Source: Verrucomicrobiota bacterium
GTDB taxonomy: Bacteria; Verrucomicrobiota; Verrucomicrobiia; Limisphaerales; JACRJY01
Length of the DNA: 32,540 bases
Assembly: GCA_016235585.1 (NCBI GenBank)
Contig: JACRJY010000194.1
Location: 1 to 32,540 of the forward strand
Reading direction: 5' to 3'
Shown here: positions 1-6,883 of the stretch, one piece after another
Position numbering within the stretch: the first letter of the stretch is position 1
Layout of the letters: each line of letters starts with the position of its first letter
Position numbers and translations under genes: made by a program
Notes under the pieces: model-generated
Told to the model about the DNA's origin: nothing
Seen by the model: the letters and a program-made list of their open reading frames with translations, nothing else
Databases searched by the model: none

Positions 1-660
1 CGTTTCATTGTCGGGCCAATATGCCGGCACGCGGTCAATGTCGGTGAGTTTCTTCCCGCCCTTCGCCACGCCGGAGCCGAACTCGTAGCCGCGATGCGGC
101 TCCACCGCGCCATACCAGAACGCCCACGGCTTGTCCTTGGTCGTCGTGTCGAGGAAGTCGTTGAAGTTCGCGGCATAGTCCGTGTTGAGGATGCCCGTCG
201 CGGGCGGCGGCACCTTGCGCGTGTTGAACGCCTTGCCGGTCATCTGGCGCGGCTGGCCCAGCGCGTTCGTCGCGACGCCCGGCCCCCAGCCCTTCGTCGT
301 GTGGCCGACGTTCCAGCCGTTCTCCGCGAGCGCCTCGCCCCAGCCCTTGAACTCCGGCGGGAAATAACAGATGTGGTTCGCCGCCTCCGCAAGCTGCCAG
401 GAGTTGCGGCCCGTGAGGATGCACGCGCGCGACGGGGCGCACTTGGCGTTCGGCGTGAAGGCGCGCGTGAACAAAATCCCCTCCTTCGCCACGCGGTCGA
501 AGTGCGGCGTCTTCACCCAGCGCGTGCCGTAAGCGCCCGCGTGCGCGCCCCAGTCGTCCGCGATGGCGAAGAGGATGTTCGGCGGGCGCGGCGAATCGGC
601 GGCGGGCGCGGCCAGCGTGCCCAGCGCAGCGGCAAGCAAAACCGAAAATGGAAATTTCAT
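1..660 (-). CDS. Sulfatase (formylglycine-dependent), N-terminal part, cut by window edge
   Basis: Translating the minus strand from the ATG at 658-660 gives 220 codons open to the left edge, so the C-terminus lies outside the window. Residues 1-21 form a signal peptide ([20 protein letters not shown]), so the enzyme is exported. [11 protein letters not shown] (28-38) carries the paired metal-binding aspartates D35/D36. CAPSR (74-78) is the C-x-P-S-R sulfatase signature, whose Cys74 is normally converted to formylglycine. The family hydrolyses sulfate esters, often on polysaccharides. The [17 protein letters not shown] context is typical of PVC-group sulfatases. It is transcribed divergently from the small gene at 789. 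Substrate cannot be told from sequence. Confidence 0.93.
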   Translation of the reverse strand, partial: MKFPFSVLLAAALGTLAAPAADSPRPPNILFAIADDWGAHAGAYGTRWVKTPHFDRVAKEGILFTRAFTPNAKCAPSRACILTGRNSWQLAEAANHICYFPPEFKGWGEALAENGWNVGHTTKGWGPGVATNALGQPRQMTGKAFNTRKVPPPATGILNTDYAANFNDFLDTTTKDKPWAFWYGAVEPHRGYEFGSGVAKGGKKLTDIDRVPAYWPDNET

Positions 661-788
661 GCGCCAACCTTGCCGCAGGAGAATAACCGTGTCGAGTCTG
701 GCCCCACGCATTGTGATGCCCGGCCACTCTCCGCCCGCCGGATGATCGCGGGCTTGCCGTCCTGCGCCCGGGTCACTATGTTTGCCCC

Positions 789-992
789 ATGAAAACTGCC
801 GAAATCAAAGACTTGGTGGAGCGGCGTCCCTTCCGGCCCTTTGCCGTGCGGCTCACCAACGGCGCGCAATACTCCTTCAAGGATGCGCGCGATGTCGGCG
901 CGCCCAAGGATTACCGGCTGCTGATTTACTTTGGCCGTTCCGAGGCGGTGCGCATTGACACCGACAGCATCGTCGAAATCTTCGAGCGTTGA
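789..992 (+). CDS. Small conserved hypothetical protein (67 aa)
   Basis: This is a complete 67-aa frame from ATG to TGA with a balanced soluble composition. The N-terminal [20 protein letters not shown] is followed by alternating polar/hydrophobic strands ([32 protein letters not shown]), which suggests a small all-beta or beta-rich fold. I recall similar short [15 protein letters not shown] proteins in Verrucomicrobia and Planctomycetes, but they have no assigned function. No signal peptide or membrane segment is present. It lies between the divergent sulfatase and the XRE regulator, which faces it on the minus strand. No Shine-Dalgarno sequence precedes the ATG. Function unknown. Confidence 0.75.
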   Translation: MKTAEIKDLVERRPFRPFAVRLTNGAQYSFKDARDVGAPKDYRLLIYFGRSEAVRIDTDSIVEIFER

Positions 993-1068
993 AGGCAGCA
1001 GGCGAGTGACTCCGGCAGCCGGTTTGATCAGCGCGGCAAACAGCCCGGCAAAATCGAGCCTCGGAAAC

Positions 1069-1332
1069 TCAAACGGATGCTTCTCGTTTGCGGGCGGCCT
1101 TGCGCGCCTGGGCGAGGATTTTCTCCAGATCCACTTCCAAGACTGAAGTGATGCGGAGCAGCGTGTCGAGGGTCGGGTTCTGCACTTCCTGCTCCACGTA
1201 GCTGACCGTCTGCCGTGACAAACCGGCCTTTTGCGCCAGCACATTCAGCGAAAGACCCCGTTCTTCCCGTTTCTCTTTCAAGAGACGGGCGACTTGGGAA
1301 CTGATGGCTTCATGCGCTTGGTCAGCCGACAC
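1069..1332 (-). CDS. XRE-family helix-turn-helix transcriptional regulator
   Basis: The protein is about 87 aa from the GTG at 1332. The XRE/Cro fold is clear: VARLLKEKREERGLSLNVLA, then AGLSRQTVSYVEQE as the recognition helix (HTH around residues 28-48), then NPTLDTLLRITSVLEVDLEKIL, the usual final helices. The frame continues upstream to a TTG at 1413, which would add 27 residues with no domain character. GTG is preferred because SADQAHEAISSQVARLL is how such regulators normally begin. There is no in-frame ATG. It is transcribed away from the repeat protein gene at 1427, so it could control that gene or itself; this is inference. The Lys/Arg-rich tail (QARKAARKREASV) is ordinary. Confidence 0.85.
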   Translation of the reverse strand: MSADQAHEAISSQVARLLKEKREERGLSLNVLAQKAGLSRQTVSYVEQEVQNPTLDTLLRITSVLEVDLEKILAQARKAARKREASV

Positions 1333-1426
1333 CCGGAAGCAATACCGAAGAAAACGGTTGACGCCGGATGCCAGAATACTTACACCAACGATGTCCCCGA
1401 AGCCTTGAGGCAATCAATGGAAGCCT

Positions 1427-4198
1427 ATGAAGCCAAAAAATCTTGCAAGACTGATGATCTGCACCGCGCTCGGCCTGGCGTCGGCCCGCGCCCAACTCGT
1501 CAACGACGGCGCGACGGGCATCCTCAACGGCATCACGACGAACCTGTCCGGCAGCCTCATCGTCGGCACCAGCGGCCCCGGCACGCTGCTCATCCTGACC
1601 AACGCGGCGCGGGTGCTGGGCGACGGCGGCGGCATCGGACAGGACGCGAACGCGTCGGGCAACTTGGTGCTTCTCACCGGTGCCGGAACTTTGTGGGCCA
1701 ACACCAACAACCTCTATGTCGGCAGCAACGGCTTTGGAAACCGCCTCGTGATCAGCGACGGCGCGCGGGCGACCAATGTGGTCGGATACATTGGTTACAA
1801 CGCCTCCGGCAGCAACAACACGGTGCTCGTGACCGGCGCGGGTTCGGTGTGGAGCAATTTCAGCAACTTGCGCGTGGGTTATTCCGGCCCCGCCTGCCAA
1901 TTGGTGGTCAGCAACGGTGGCCGGGTGACAGCGGGAGGGTTGGGCATCGTCGGCGTCAATTCTTCCAGCAGCAGCAATCAAGTGGTGGTGACGGATGCCG
2001 GCTCCTCTTTGAGCATCGGGCAAACGATATATTTTGGCGACAGCGGGAGTTGGAACCGGCTGGTGGTTTCCAATGGCGGGTATTTGCGGGGAATTACGGC
2101 GACCTACGTTGGAAACACCGCTGCGAGCAGCAACAACGTGGCGATTGTCACCGGTGCGGGTTCAGTGTGGAGCAATTTCAGCAACTTGCGGGTGGGCCAT
2201 TCCGGTGCCGACAACCAGATGATGGTCAGCGACGGTGGCCGGGTGACGGCGGAAGGTTTGGGCATTGTCGGTGCCAATCCTTCCGGCAGCAACAATCAGG
2301 TGCTGGTGACCGACATCAATTCCTCTTTGATCATCCGGCAAGAGATACGCATAGGTGACGACGGGAGTTGGAGCCAGTTGGTGATTTCCAACGGCGGCTC
2401 CTTGCTCGGTAAATCCAACGTCTATGTTGGCAACAGCAGCACGAGCAGCAACAACACGGCGATTGTCATCGGCACCGGGACTTTGTGGGGTGCCGTCGGC
2501 GACTTTCACGTCGGATACAGCGGTTCTGCAAACAATCTTCAGATCAGCGGCGGGGCGAAAGTGACCAACTTCATCGGCTATCTTGGTTATAATGTTTCCA
2601 GCAGCAACAACTCGGCGCTGGTGACGGGCACCAATTCTGAATGGAACAGCCACGACGGTTTCCGCGTGGGCTACAGCGGCGTCAACAACCGGCTGGTGGT
2701 CAGCAATGGCGCGAAGGTCACATACCAGGCTTTTTGTAACATTGGTTCCTTGGGAAACAGCAATCTGGCGGTGATCACGGACGCCGGATCTTCGCTTATC
2801 GGTCAACTGACGATGTATGTGGGAGGCGCGGGAAGCGGGAACCGGCTGGTAGTTTCCAACGGCGGTTTCGTGTTCGTGGATGCGGCGGGCTATGTCGGGA
2901 ACACCGCTGCGAGCAGCAACAATGTGGCGATTGTCACCGGCACGGGTTCCGTCTGGACCAACGCCTCGACCTTGCGCGTGGGCAATGACGGTCGGAACAA
3001 CAAATTGATCGTCACCAACGGTGGAACCGCCATCGGGCGGAGTGGAGTGTATGTCGGCTTCAACCCGCTCACTTATGATCCGCTGAATTTTATCTCGATC
3101 CACAACTTGCTGGTGGTTCAAGGCGGCACCTTGAAGGCCCAAGGCACCACGCAAAACAGCCCGTTGGATATCCGCAGCGGCATTTTGAGGTTCAACGGCG
3201 GATTGATTGAAGCCGACCGGCTCGTAATCACCAACGCGGGTGGCCGATTTGAATTCAACAGTGGCACGATGAACATCCGCACTGGCGAGGTGTCCTACCT
3301 GGAGCCGCTGCTCATCGGCAACGGACTGCAATCCGCCACGCTCAACATCATCGTTCCCTCCACAAACAAGTTCTTCGATGGACTGGAGATTGCCAGCAAC
3401 GCCACGCTGTCCGCCCAGGGTCTCATCCTCGGCAATGTCACGAGCAGCGGTGCCATTGTGGTTGGCAATTCGCCGGGCAGATTGAGGATGGCGAATGACT
3501 TGCAACTGCTGCCCGGCGCGCAAACGATGTTCAGGATTGGCGGGGTGATTTCGAGCAGCCAGTTCGACGTGATCACCGTCAGCAACACCGTCGAGTTCGG
3601 CGGCACGCTGGTGCTGCGGCTGACCAACGGCTACCGGCCCGCGTGGTCGGATCGCTTCACACTGCTCTCCTACGGCTCGGCGGGCGGCGCGTTTGCCAAC
3701 GTGACCAGCGGCGCGCGCCTGAATGTTGCGGGTGGAACCAACGGCAGTTTCCGTGTGAGCTACAACAACGGCACGCTGCGCTTGAGCGATTACCGCCTCG
3801 ACCTCGACGGCGACGGGATTGATGACGGCTGGGCGACCACCTACTTCGGCCACAGCCCGTTGACGGCAAACGAAAGGGCGGCGGACGCCGACGGCGACGG
3901 CCAGGGCAACCTCGCCGAATATCTCGCCGGAACCGACCCACAGGGCGCGGCGAGCGTGTTGAAGGTGACTTCCGCCGTGGGAGGCGAAACGAGCGCGTTT
4001 GTCCTTCAATTCTCCTGCGTGGCGGACAAGACCTATCAAATCGAATTCACCGACAACCTGGGCACATTTTGGAATGTGATCGCGACGCCGACGCTCACCA
4101 CGCCATCCGCCGGCGTGTGCGAGTTCGTGGACGACGGGAGCCAGACGGGCGGACTGCCCACGGGCCAGCGGTTTTATCGCGTGAGCCTGCTGCCGTGA
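1427..4198 (+). CDS. Secreted repeat-rich surface protein with Ca-binding C-terminal motif (923 aa)
   Basis: The N-terminal signal peptide is MKPKNLARLMICTALGLASARA. From about residue 30 to 590 the protein is a tandem array of degenerate ~40-55 aa units built on V-T-G-x-G-S-x-W-x-N, L-x-V-G-x-S-G, and N-x-L-V-V-S-N-G-G. This Asn/Ser/Gly-rich, beta-strand pattern resembles autotransporter-type beta-helix repeats. A non-repeat beta region follows (about 590-785). The tail has LDLDGDGIDDGW (791-802) and DADGDGQGNLAEYLAGTDP (30-48 residues later), EF-hand/thrombospondin-3-like Ca-binding motifs, and ends FYRVSLLP. This tail is common in large exported PVC proteins. No PEP-CTERM or porin barrel was seen, so the anchoring mode is unknown. 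A likely role is surface adhesion or matrix. Confidence 0.85.
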   Translation: MKPKNLARLMICTALGLASARAQLVNDGATGILNGITTNLSGSLIVGTSGPGTLLILTNAARVLGDGGGIGQDANASGNLVLLTGAGTLWANTNNLYVGSNGFGNRLVISDGARATNVVGYIGYNASGSNNTVLVTGAGSVWSNFSNLRVGYSGPACQLVVSNGGRVTAGGLGIVGVNSSSSSNQVVVTDAGSSLSIGQTIYFGDSGSWNRLVVSNGGYLRGITATYVGNTAASSNNVAIVTGAGSVWSNFSNLRVGHSGADNQMMVSDGGRVTAEGLGIVGANPSGSNNQVLVTDINSSLIIRQEIRIGDDGSWSQLVISNGGSLLGKSNVYVGNSSTSSNNTAIVIGTGTLWGAVGDFHVGYSGSANNLQISGGAKVTNFIGYLGYNVSSSNNSALVTGTNSEWNSHDGFRVGYSGVNNRLVVSNGAKVTYQAFCNIGSLGNSNLAVITDAGSSLIGQLTMYVGGAGSGNRLVVSNGGFVFVDAAGYVGNTAASSNNVAIVTGTGSVWTNASTLRVGNDGRNNKLIVTNGGTAIGRSGVYVGFNPLTYDPLNFISIHNLLVVQGGTLKAQGTTQNSPLDIRSGILRFNGGLIEADRLVITNAGGRFEFNSGTMNIRTGEVSYLEPLLIGNGLQSATLNIIVPSTNKFFDGLEIASNATLSAQGLILGNVTSSGAIVVGNSPGRLRMANDLQLLPGAQTMFRIGGVISSSQFDVITVSNTVEFGGTLVLRLTNGYRPAWSDRFTLLSYGSAGGAFANVTSGARLNVAGGTNGSFRVSYNNGTLRLSDYRLDLDGDGIDDGWATTYFGHSPLTANERAADADGDGQGNLAEYLAGTDPQGAASVLKVTSAVGGETSAFVLQFSCVADKTYQIEFTDNLGTFWNVIATPTLTTPSAGVCEFVDDGSQTGGLPTGQRFYRVSLLP
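1770..3060 (+). repeat. Internal tandem repeats of the surface-protein gene, some near-identical at DNA level
   Basis: The stretches around 2110-2190 and 2890-2955 share long near-identical DNA (aacaccgctgcgagcagcaa, followed by gtggcgattgtcaccgg). The stretches around 1840-1875 and 2155-2190 share gtgtggagcaatttcagcaa. Other units are recognisable only as protein. Nucleotide identity between some copies implies recent duplication or gene conversion within the array. Confidence 0.7.
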
Positions 4199-4243
4199 GC
4201 CGCCGCCGCCGGAGCGGAACGCCACGTGACTCGGGGAAAAACT

Positions 4244-5548
4244 TCACGCCTCCAGCAGCCGCCCGCAATACCACAGCATCCGCGGCAGATGGAACGGGCC
4301 TTTGAACAAGTTACCCTTCGCGCGCTGCGACACGCGGCCGTCGCGGTGCAAATAGCCGAACCATTCGCCGTGCTCCGCGTCGGGGAAATGCCGGAAGCTC
4401 CACTCATGCACGCGCCGGTGCATCTCCGCGTAACGCGCCGCACCCGTGAGCTTCCACGCGAGCAGCGTGGCGATGAGCGCCTCGCAGTGCGGCCACCAGA
4501 ACTTCATGTCGTGCCAGTATTCCTGCACCGGCCTGCCGAAGACATCGGTGAAATAAAGCAGCCCGCCGAACTCCTCGTCCCAGCCGCGTTTCCACATCCA
4601 GTCGAGAATGGTCGTGCCGAGCTTGATGAGCCGCGTGTCCTTTCGCAGCGCGCCCTCGTGCAGGATGAACCACGCGCATTCGAGGGCGTGACCGGGATTC
4701 AGCGTCCGCCCGTCAAAGTGGTCAATCACGCCGCCGTCCGGCGCGACGACTTCCATCAGCGCCTCGTGCTCCGGCTTGAGGAAATCACGCTCGATCTCCG
4801 CGATGCTGCGGTCAATCCACTCCGTGCAGGTGCGCCCGCTCACCGCGATGTCACCGAGGTTCGCGCGCAACTCCTGCGCCGTGACGATGCCAATCATGTG
4901 CGCCGCGATGCCCTTCATCGGGCGCGTGGCCTCAAACTTCGACGTCATCACGCCGGGCTCGAACGAGTGGCGCAGATACGCCGCGAAATTTCTTGTCGCG
5001 TCCTCCGCCGCGCGCGCCTCGCCGGATGCCTTGGCAAACGCGGCGTTGGCGATGGCGCTGAACGCCTCGCTGAAAACATAGCGGCGCATCCGCAGCGGCT
5101 TCCCCTCGCGCGTGACGGAGAAATACATCTTGCCGCCCGGCGCGTGGCAGTGCCGCCGCGAAAACTCCACGCACGAACGCGCTGCGGCAAGCCACTGTTC
5201 GCGTGAGGCACCAGGCCAACCTCCCTCTCCCCTCGGAGGGGAGAGGGAATGAGGGTGAGGGGTGAGAGCACCCACAGGCGATTCAACGTTGCTCTCCCCC
5301 GCTGGGGGCGAGGGAGAAGAGGCCGTGTTGCAGAGCGTCGCAAACATCCAGCCCGCGCGGCCTTGGAACCACACGCTCTTGTCCGTATCGAGCACGCTGC
5401 CGTCCCGGTCGAGGCAGGTCAGCATTCCGCCGTGCTCGCGATCCAGCCCGTGCCGCAGCCAGAACGGCAGCACGTCGTCGAGCAGCGTGGTGCGATAGAA
5501 CGCGGCGAGCTGGGATCGGGCCGCCGTTGATTCGAGGTTCACAGTCAT
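4244..5548 (-). CDS. AGE-family epimerase/isomerase (N-acylglucosamine 2-epimerase-like)
   Basis: The 434-aa cytosolic protein starts at the ATG 5548-5546, which overlaps the stop of the upstream membrane-protein gene as ATGA. That makes it preferable to the in-frame start 39 bases further upstream. It is an (alpha/alpha)6-barrel family member: FWLRHGLDREHGG near residue 30, FQGRAGWMFA (61-70), NPGHALECAW (284-293) with the conserved catalytic-type His287, WHDMKFWWPHCEA (345-357) and GPFHLPRMLWYC (417-428) with His420. Related enzymes interconvert N-acylglucosamine/N-acylmannosamine or epimerise other sugars. Residues about 77-115 (SPSPPAGES...SPPRGEGGWPG) have no family counterpart and come from an inserted repeat (5221-5323); without them the length is about 395-400 aa, the normal size. 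It is last in the nine-gene cluster. Sugar substrate undetermined. Confidence 0.9.
   Translation of the reverse strand: MTVNLESTAARSQLAAFYRTTLLDDVLPFWLRHGLDREHGGMLTCLDRDGSVLDTDKSVWFQGRAGWMFATLCNTASSPSPPAGESNVESPVGALTPHPHSLSPPRGEGGWPGASREQWLAAARSCVEFSRRHCHAPGGKMYFSVTREGKPLRMRRYVFSEAFSAIANAAFAKASGEARAAEDATRNFAAYLRHSFEPGVMTSKFEATRPMKGIAAHMIGIVTAQELRANLGDIAVSGRTCTEWIDRSIAEIERDFLKPEHEALMEVVAPDGGVIDHFDGRTLNPGHALECAWFILHEGALRKDTRLIKLGTTILDWMWKRGWDEEFGGLLYFTDVFGRPVQEYWHDMKFWWPHCEALIATLLAWKLTGAARYAEMHRRVHEWSFRHFPDAEHGEWFGYLHRDGRVSQRAKGNLFKGPFHLPRMLWYCGRLLEA
5221..5323. repeat. Intragenic double-palindrome repeat element, in frame in the AGE epimerase gene
   Basis: Positions 5222-5248 are a perfect inverted repeat: a 13-bp arm tccctctcccctc, one central base, then its exact complement. 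About 45 bases further on, 5292-5312 holds a second, imperfect hairpin of the same flavour (tctccccc/gggggcga). The whole stretch is C/G-purine skewed, unlike the surrounding codons, and encodes a Pro/Ser/Gly linker. Such ccctctccc...gggagaggg palindromes are frequent dispersed repeats in bacterial genomes. Confidence 0.8.
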
Positions 5549-5802
5549 TTGCGATTGCGGCGAGTGAGATAGCGCACAAACGACCAAAGCCCGGAAAACC
5601 GGAACGCCGGGTCAACGTATTTTCCAATCACATAGAAGGCGAAATAGTAGGCGCGGCAGAAGGCCCAGACCGCGAGCGCCAGCAGAACCGCCGTCCGCAG
5701 CGTGGGCTGATCGAGAAACAGGAGCGCCACGCAGGTCACGCCGATGACGAGCAGCAACGCCGCCTTCAAATACATCCACTTGGGTTCCGCCAAGTCCTTC
5801 AT
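5545..5802 (-). CDS. Small integral membrane protein (85 aa), unknown function
   Basis: Starting at the ATG 5802-5800 (MKDLAEPKWMYLK) gives 85 aa. Two hydrophobic segments, about residues 11-31 (YLKAALLLVIGVTCVALLFL) and 36-56 (TAVLLALAVWAFCRAYYFAF), indicate two transmembrane helices. A basic tail RYLTRRNRK suggests a cytosolic C-terminus. An upstream ATG at 5829 would overlap the kelch gene by 20 bases; the chosen start leaves a 7-base gap. Its TGA overlaps the ATG of the AGE gene, so the two are probably translationally coupled. Function not recognised. Confidence 0.8.
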   Translation of the reverse strand: MKDLAEPKWMYLKAALLLVIGVTCVALLFLDQPTLRTAVLLALAVWAFCRAYYFAFYVIGKYVDPAFRFSGLWSFVRYLTRRNRK

Positions 5803-5809
5803 CGGTGGT

Positions 5810-6883
5810 TCACTTCTTTGGCCGGGCATCGGGCGGCGCGGTTTCCGCCGACCACACTTCCGTCGAGCGCACGCCGGGCCGCGCCTCGCCGCCGGGGATG
5901 ACGATGCGCCCGTTCCACCCGACCGCCGGCGTGGTCACGAGCGAGAAGGGCACTTCGCCCAGCGTCTCCCATTTGTCCGCCTGCGGATCGTAGGCCAGCA
6001 CGGTGCGGGGAAAGCCTTTGTGCTCCGTGGGCGGCGTGCTGACCTGCGCGCCATCATCGCCGCCGAGGATGAGCAGCCTGCCATTCACCACCGGCGCGGG
6101 CGACGGCGCGGCGACGGCGACGCGCGGCAGGTCGGCGATGCGTTTCCAGCCCTCGTCCGGCTTGAAGCGATAGGCGTCGCGCAGCCACACACGCTCCGGC
6201 TTGCCGTCCGCGCCCGCCTTGAGCGCCGCGCCGCCGAAAAGAAAAAACACGCCGTCGTTCACCCCGGCGGTGGCGAGCATCCGCGCCGGGCCGGGCCAGG
6301 TGGGCAAAGCCGTCCAGCGGTCACCGCGCCAGCGCAGGTCGAGCGCGTAGAAGGAATTCAGCGCGCCCGTCGCCGTGGGCGTGGCGATGCCGCCCGCGAG
6401 ATAAGCGACGCCGTCAACGATTGCGCCGCAGGCGTTGGCGGCGGGTTGCGGGAGTTGCGCGAGCGGCTTTTGCTTCAGCTTGCCGTGGCTCCATTCGAGA
6501 ATGAACACGTCGGGAAAATGCCTCGCCGCATCGCTGCCGCCGACGCAGAGCACGCCATCACGAGTCTGGAGCGAAACCCCGTAGCCGATGGGCGCGCGCA
6601 GTTTCCCGACCGCGCGCCACTGGCCAGTTGGTTTTTCGAGGACGAACACTTTGTCATACCAGACCTTCGTGCCGCCTTCCCACGGGCGCTTGTCGGGAAA
6701 GTTCGCACCACCGGCAACCAGAAGCGCGCCGCCGCTCACGCCCGCGAACGGCCACGCGAAACCCTCGCGATCCGGAATGGGAGGGAGCTTCGACCATTGA
6801 AGGGCGGCGGCGACCGCGGGAAGCGAAGAGAAGAGCATGAAAATTAGAGCGCAGGCCACTGGGCTTGCGGCGGACAGTTTCAT
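5810..6883 (-). CDS. Exported kelch-repeat protein, NanM-like (mutarotase-type beta-propeller)
   Basis: The protein is 357 aa with a signal peptide (MKLSAASPVACALIFMLFSSLPAVAAA). Repeated kelch blades with Gly-Gly pairs are visible: ALLVAGGANFPD, VLCVGGSDAA, VAYLAGGIATP, VFFLFGGAALK, RLLILGGDDG and RIVIPGGEA, about six blades, the size of a single propeller. The first blade (LPPIPDREGFAWPFAGV...GGANFPDKRPWEGG) closely resembles N-acetylneuraminate mutarotases (NanM), which convert alpha- to beta-sialic acid in the periplasm. Its ATG overlaps the sulfatase TGA (ATGA at 6883-6880). Pairing with a sialidase-like protein and an AGE epimerase supports amino-sugar or sialic-acid chemistry but does not prove it. 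An alternative is another kelch carbohydrate-binding protein. Confidence 0.85.
   Translation of the reverse strand: MKLSAASPVACALIFMLFSSLPAVAAALQWSKLPPIPDREGFAWPFAGVSGGALLVAGGANFPDKRPWEGGTKVWYDKVFVLEKPTGQWRAVGKLRAPIGYGVSLQTRDGVLCVGGSDAARHFPDVFILEWSHGKLKQKPLAQLPQPAANACGAIVDGVAYLAGGIATPTATGALNSFYALDLRWRGDRWTALPTWPGPARMLATAGVNDGVFFLFGGAALKAGADGKPERVWLRDAYRFKPDEGWKRIADLPRVAVAAPSPAPVVNGRLLILGGDDGAQVSTPPTEHKGFPRTVLAYDPQADKWETLGEVPFSLVTTPAVGWNGRIVIPGGEARPGVRSTEVWSAETAPPDARPKK

Noticed and set aside
657..1244. 195-aa minus-strand frame between sulfatase and regulator
   Set aside because: It overlaps both the XRE gene and the 67-aa gene in other frames and has no coherent domain.
2162..4225. 687-aa minus-strand open frame
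   Set aside because: Antisense to the secreted repeat protein; its apparent repeats mirror those of the real gene.
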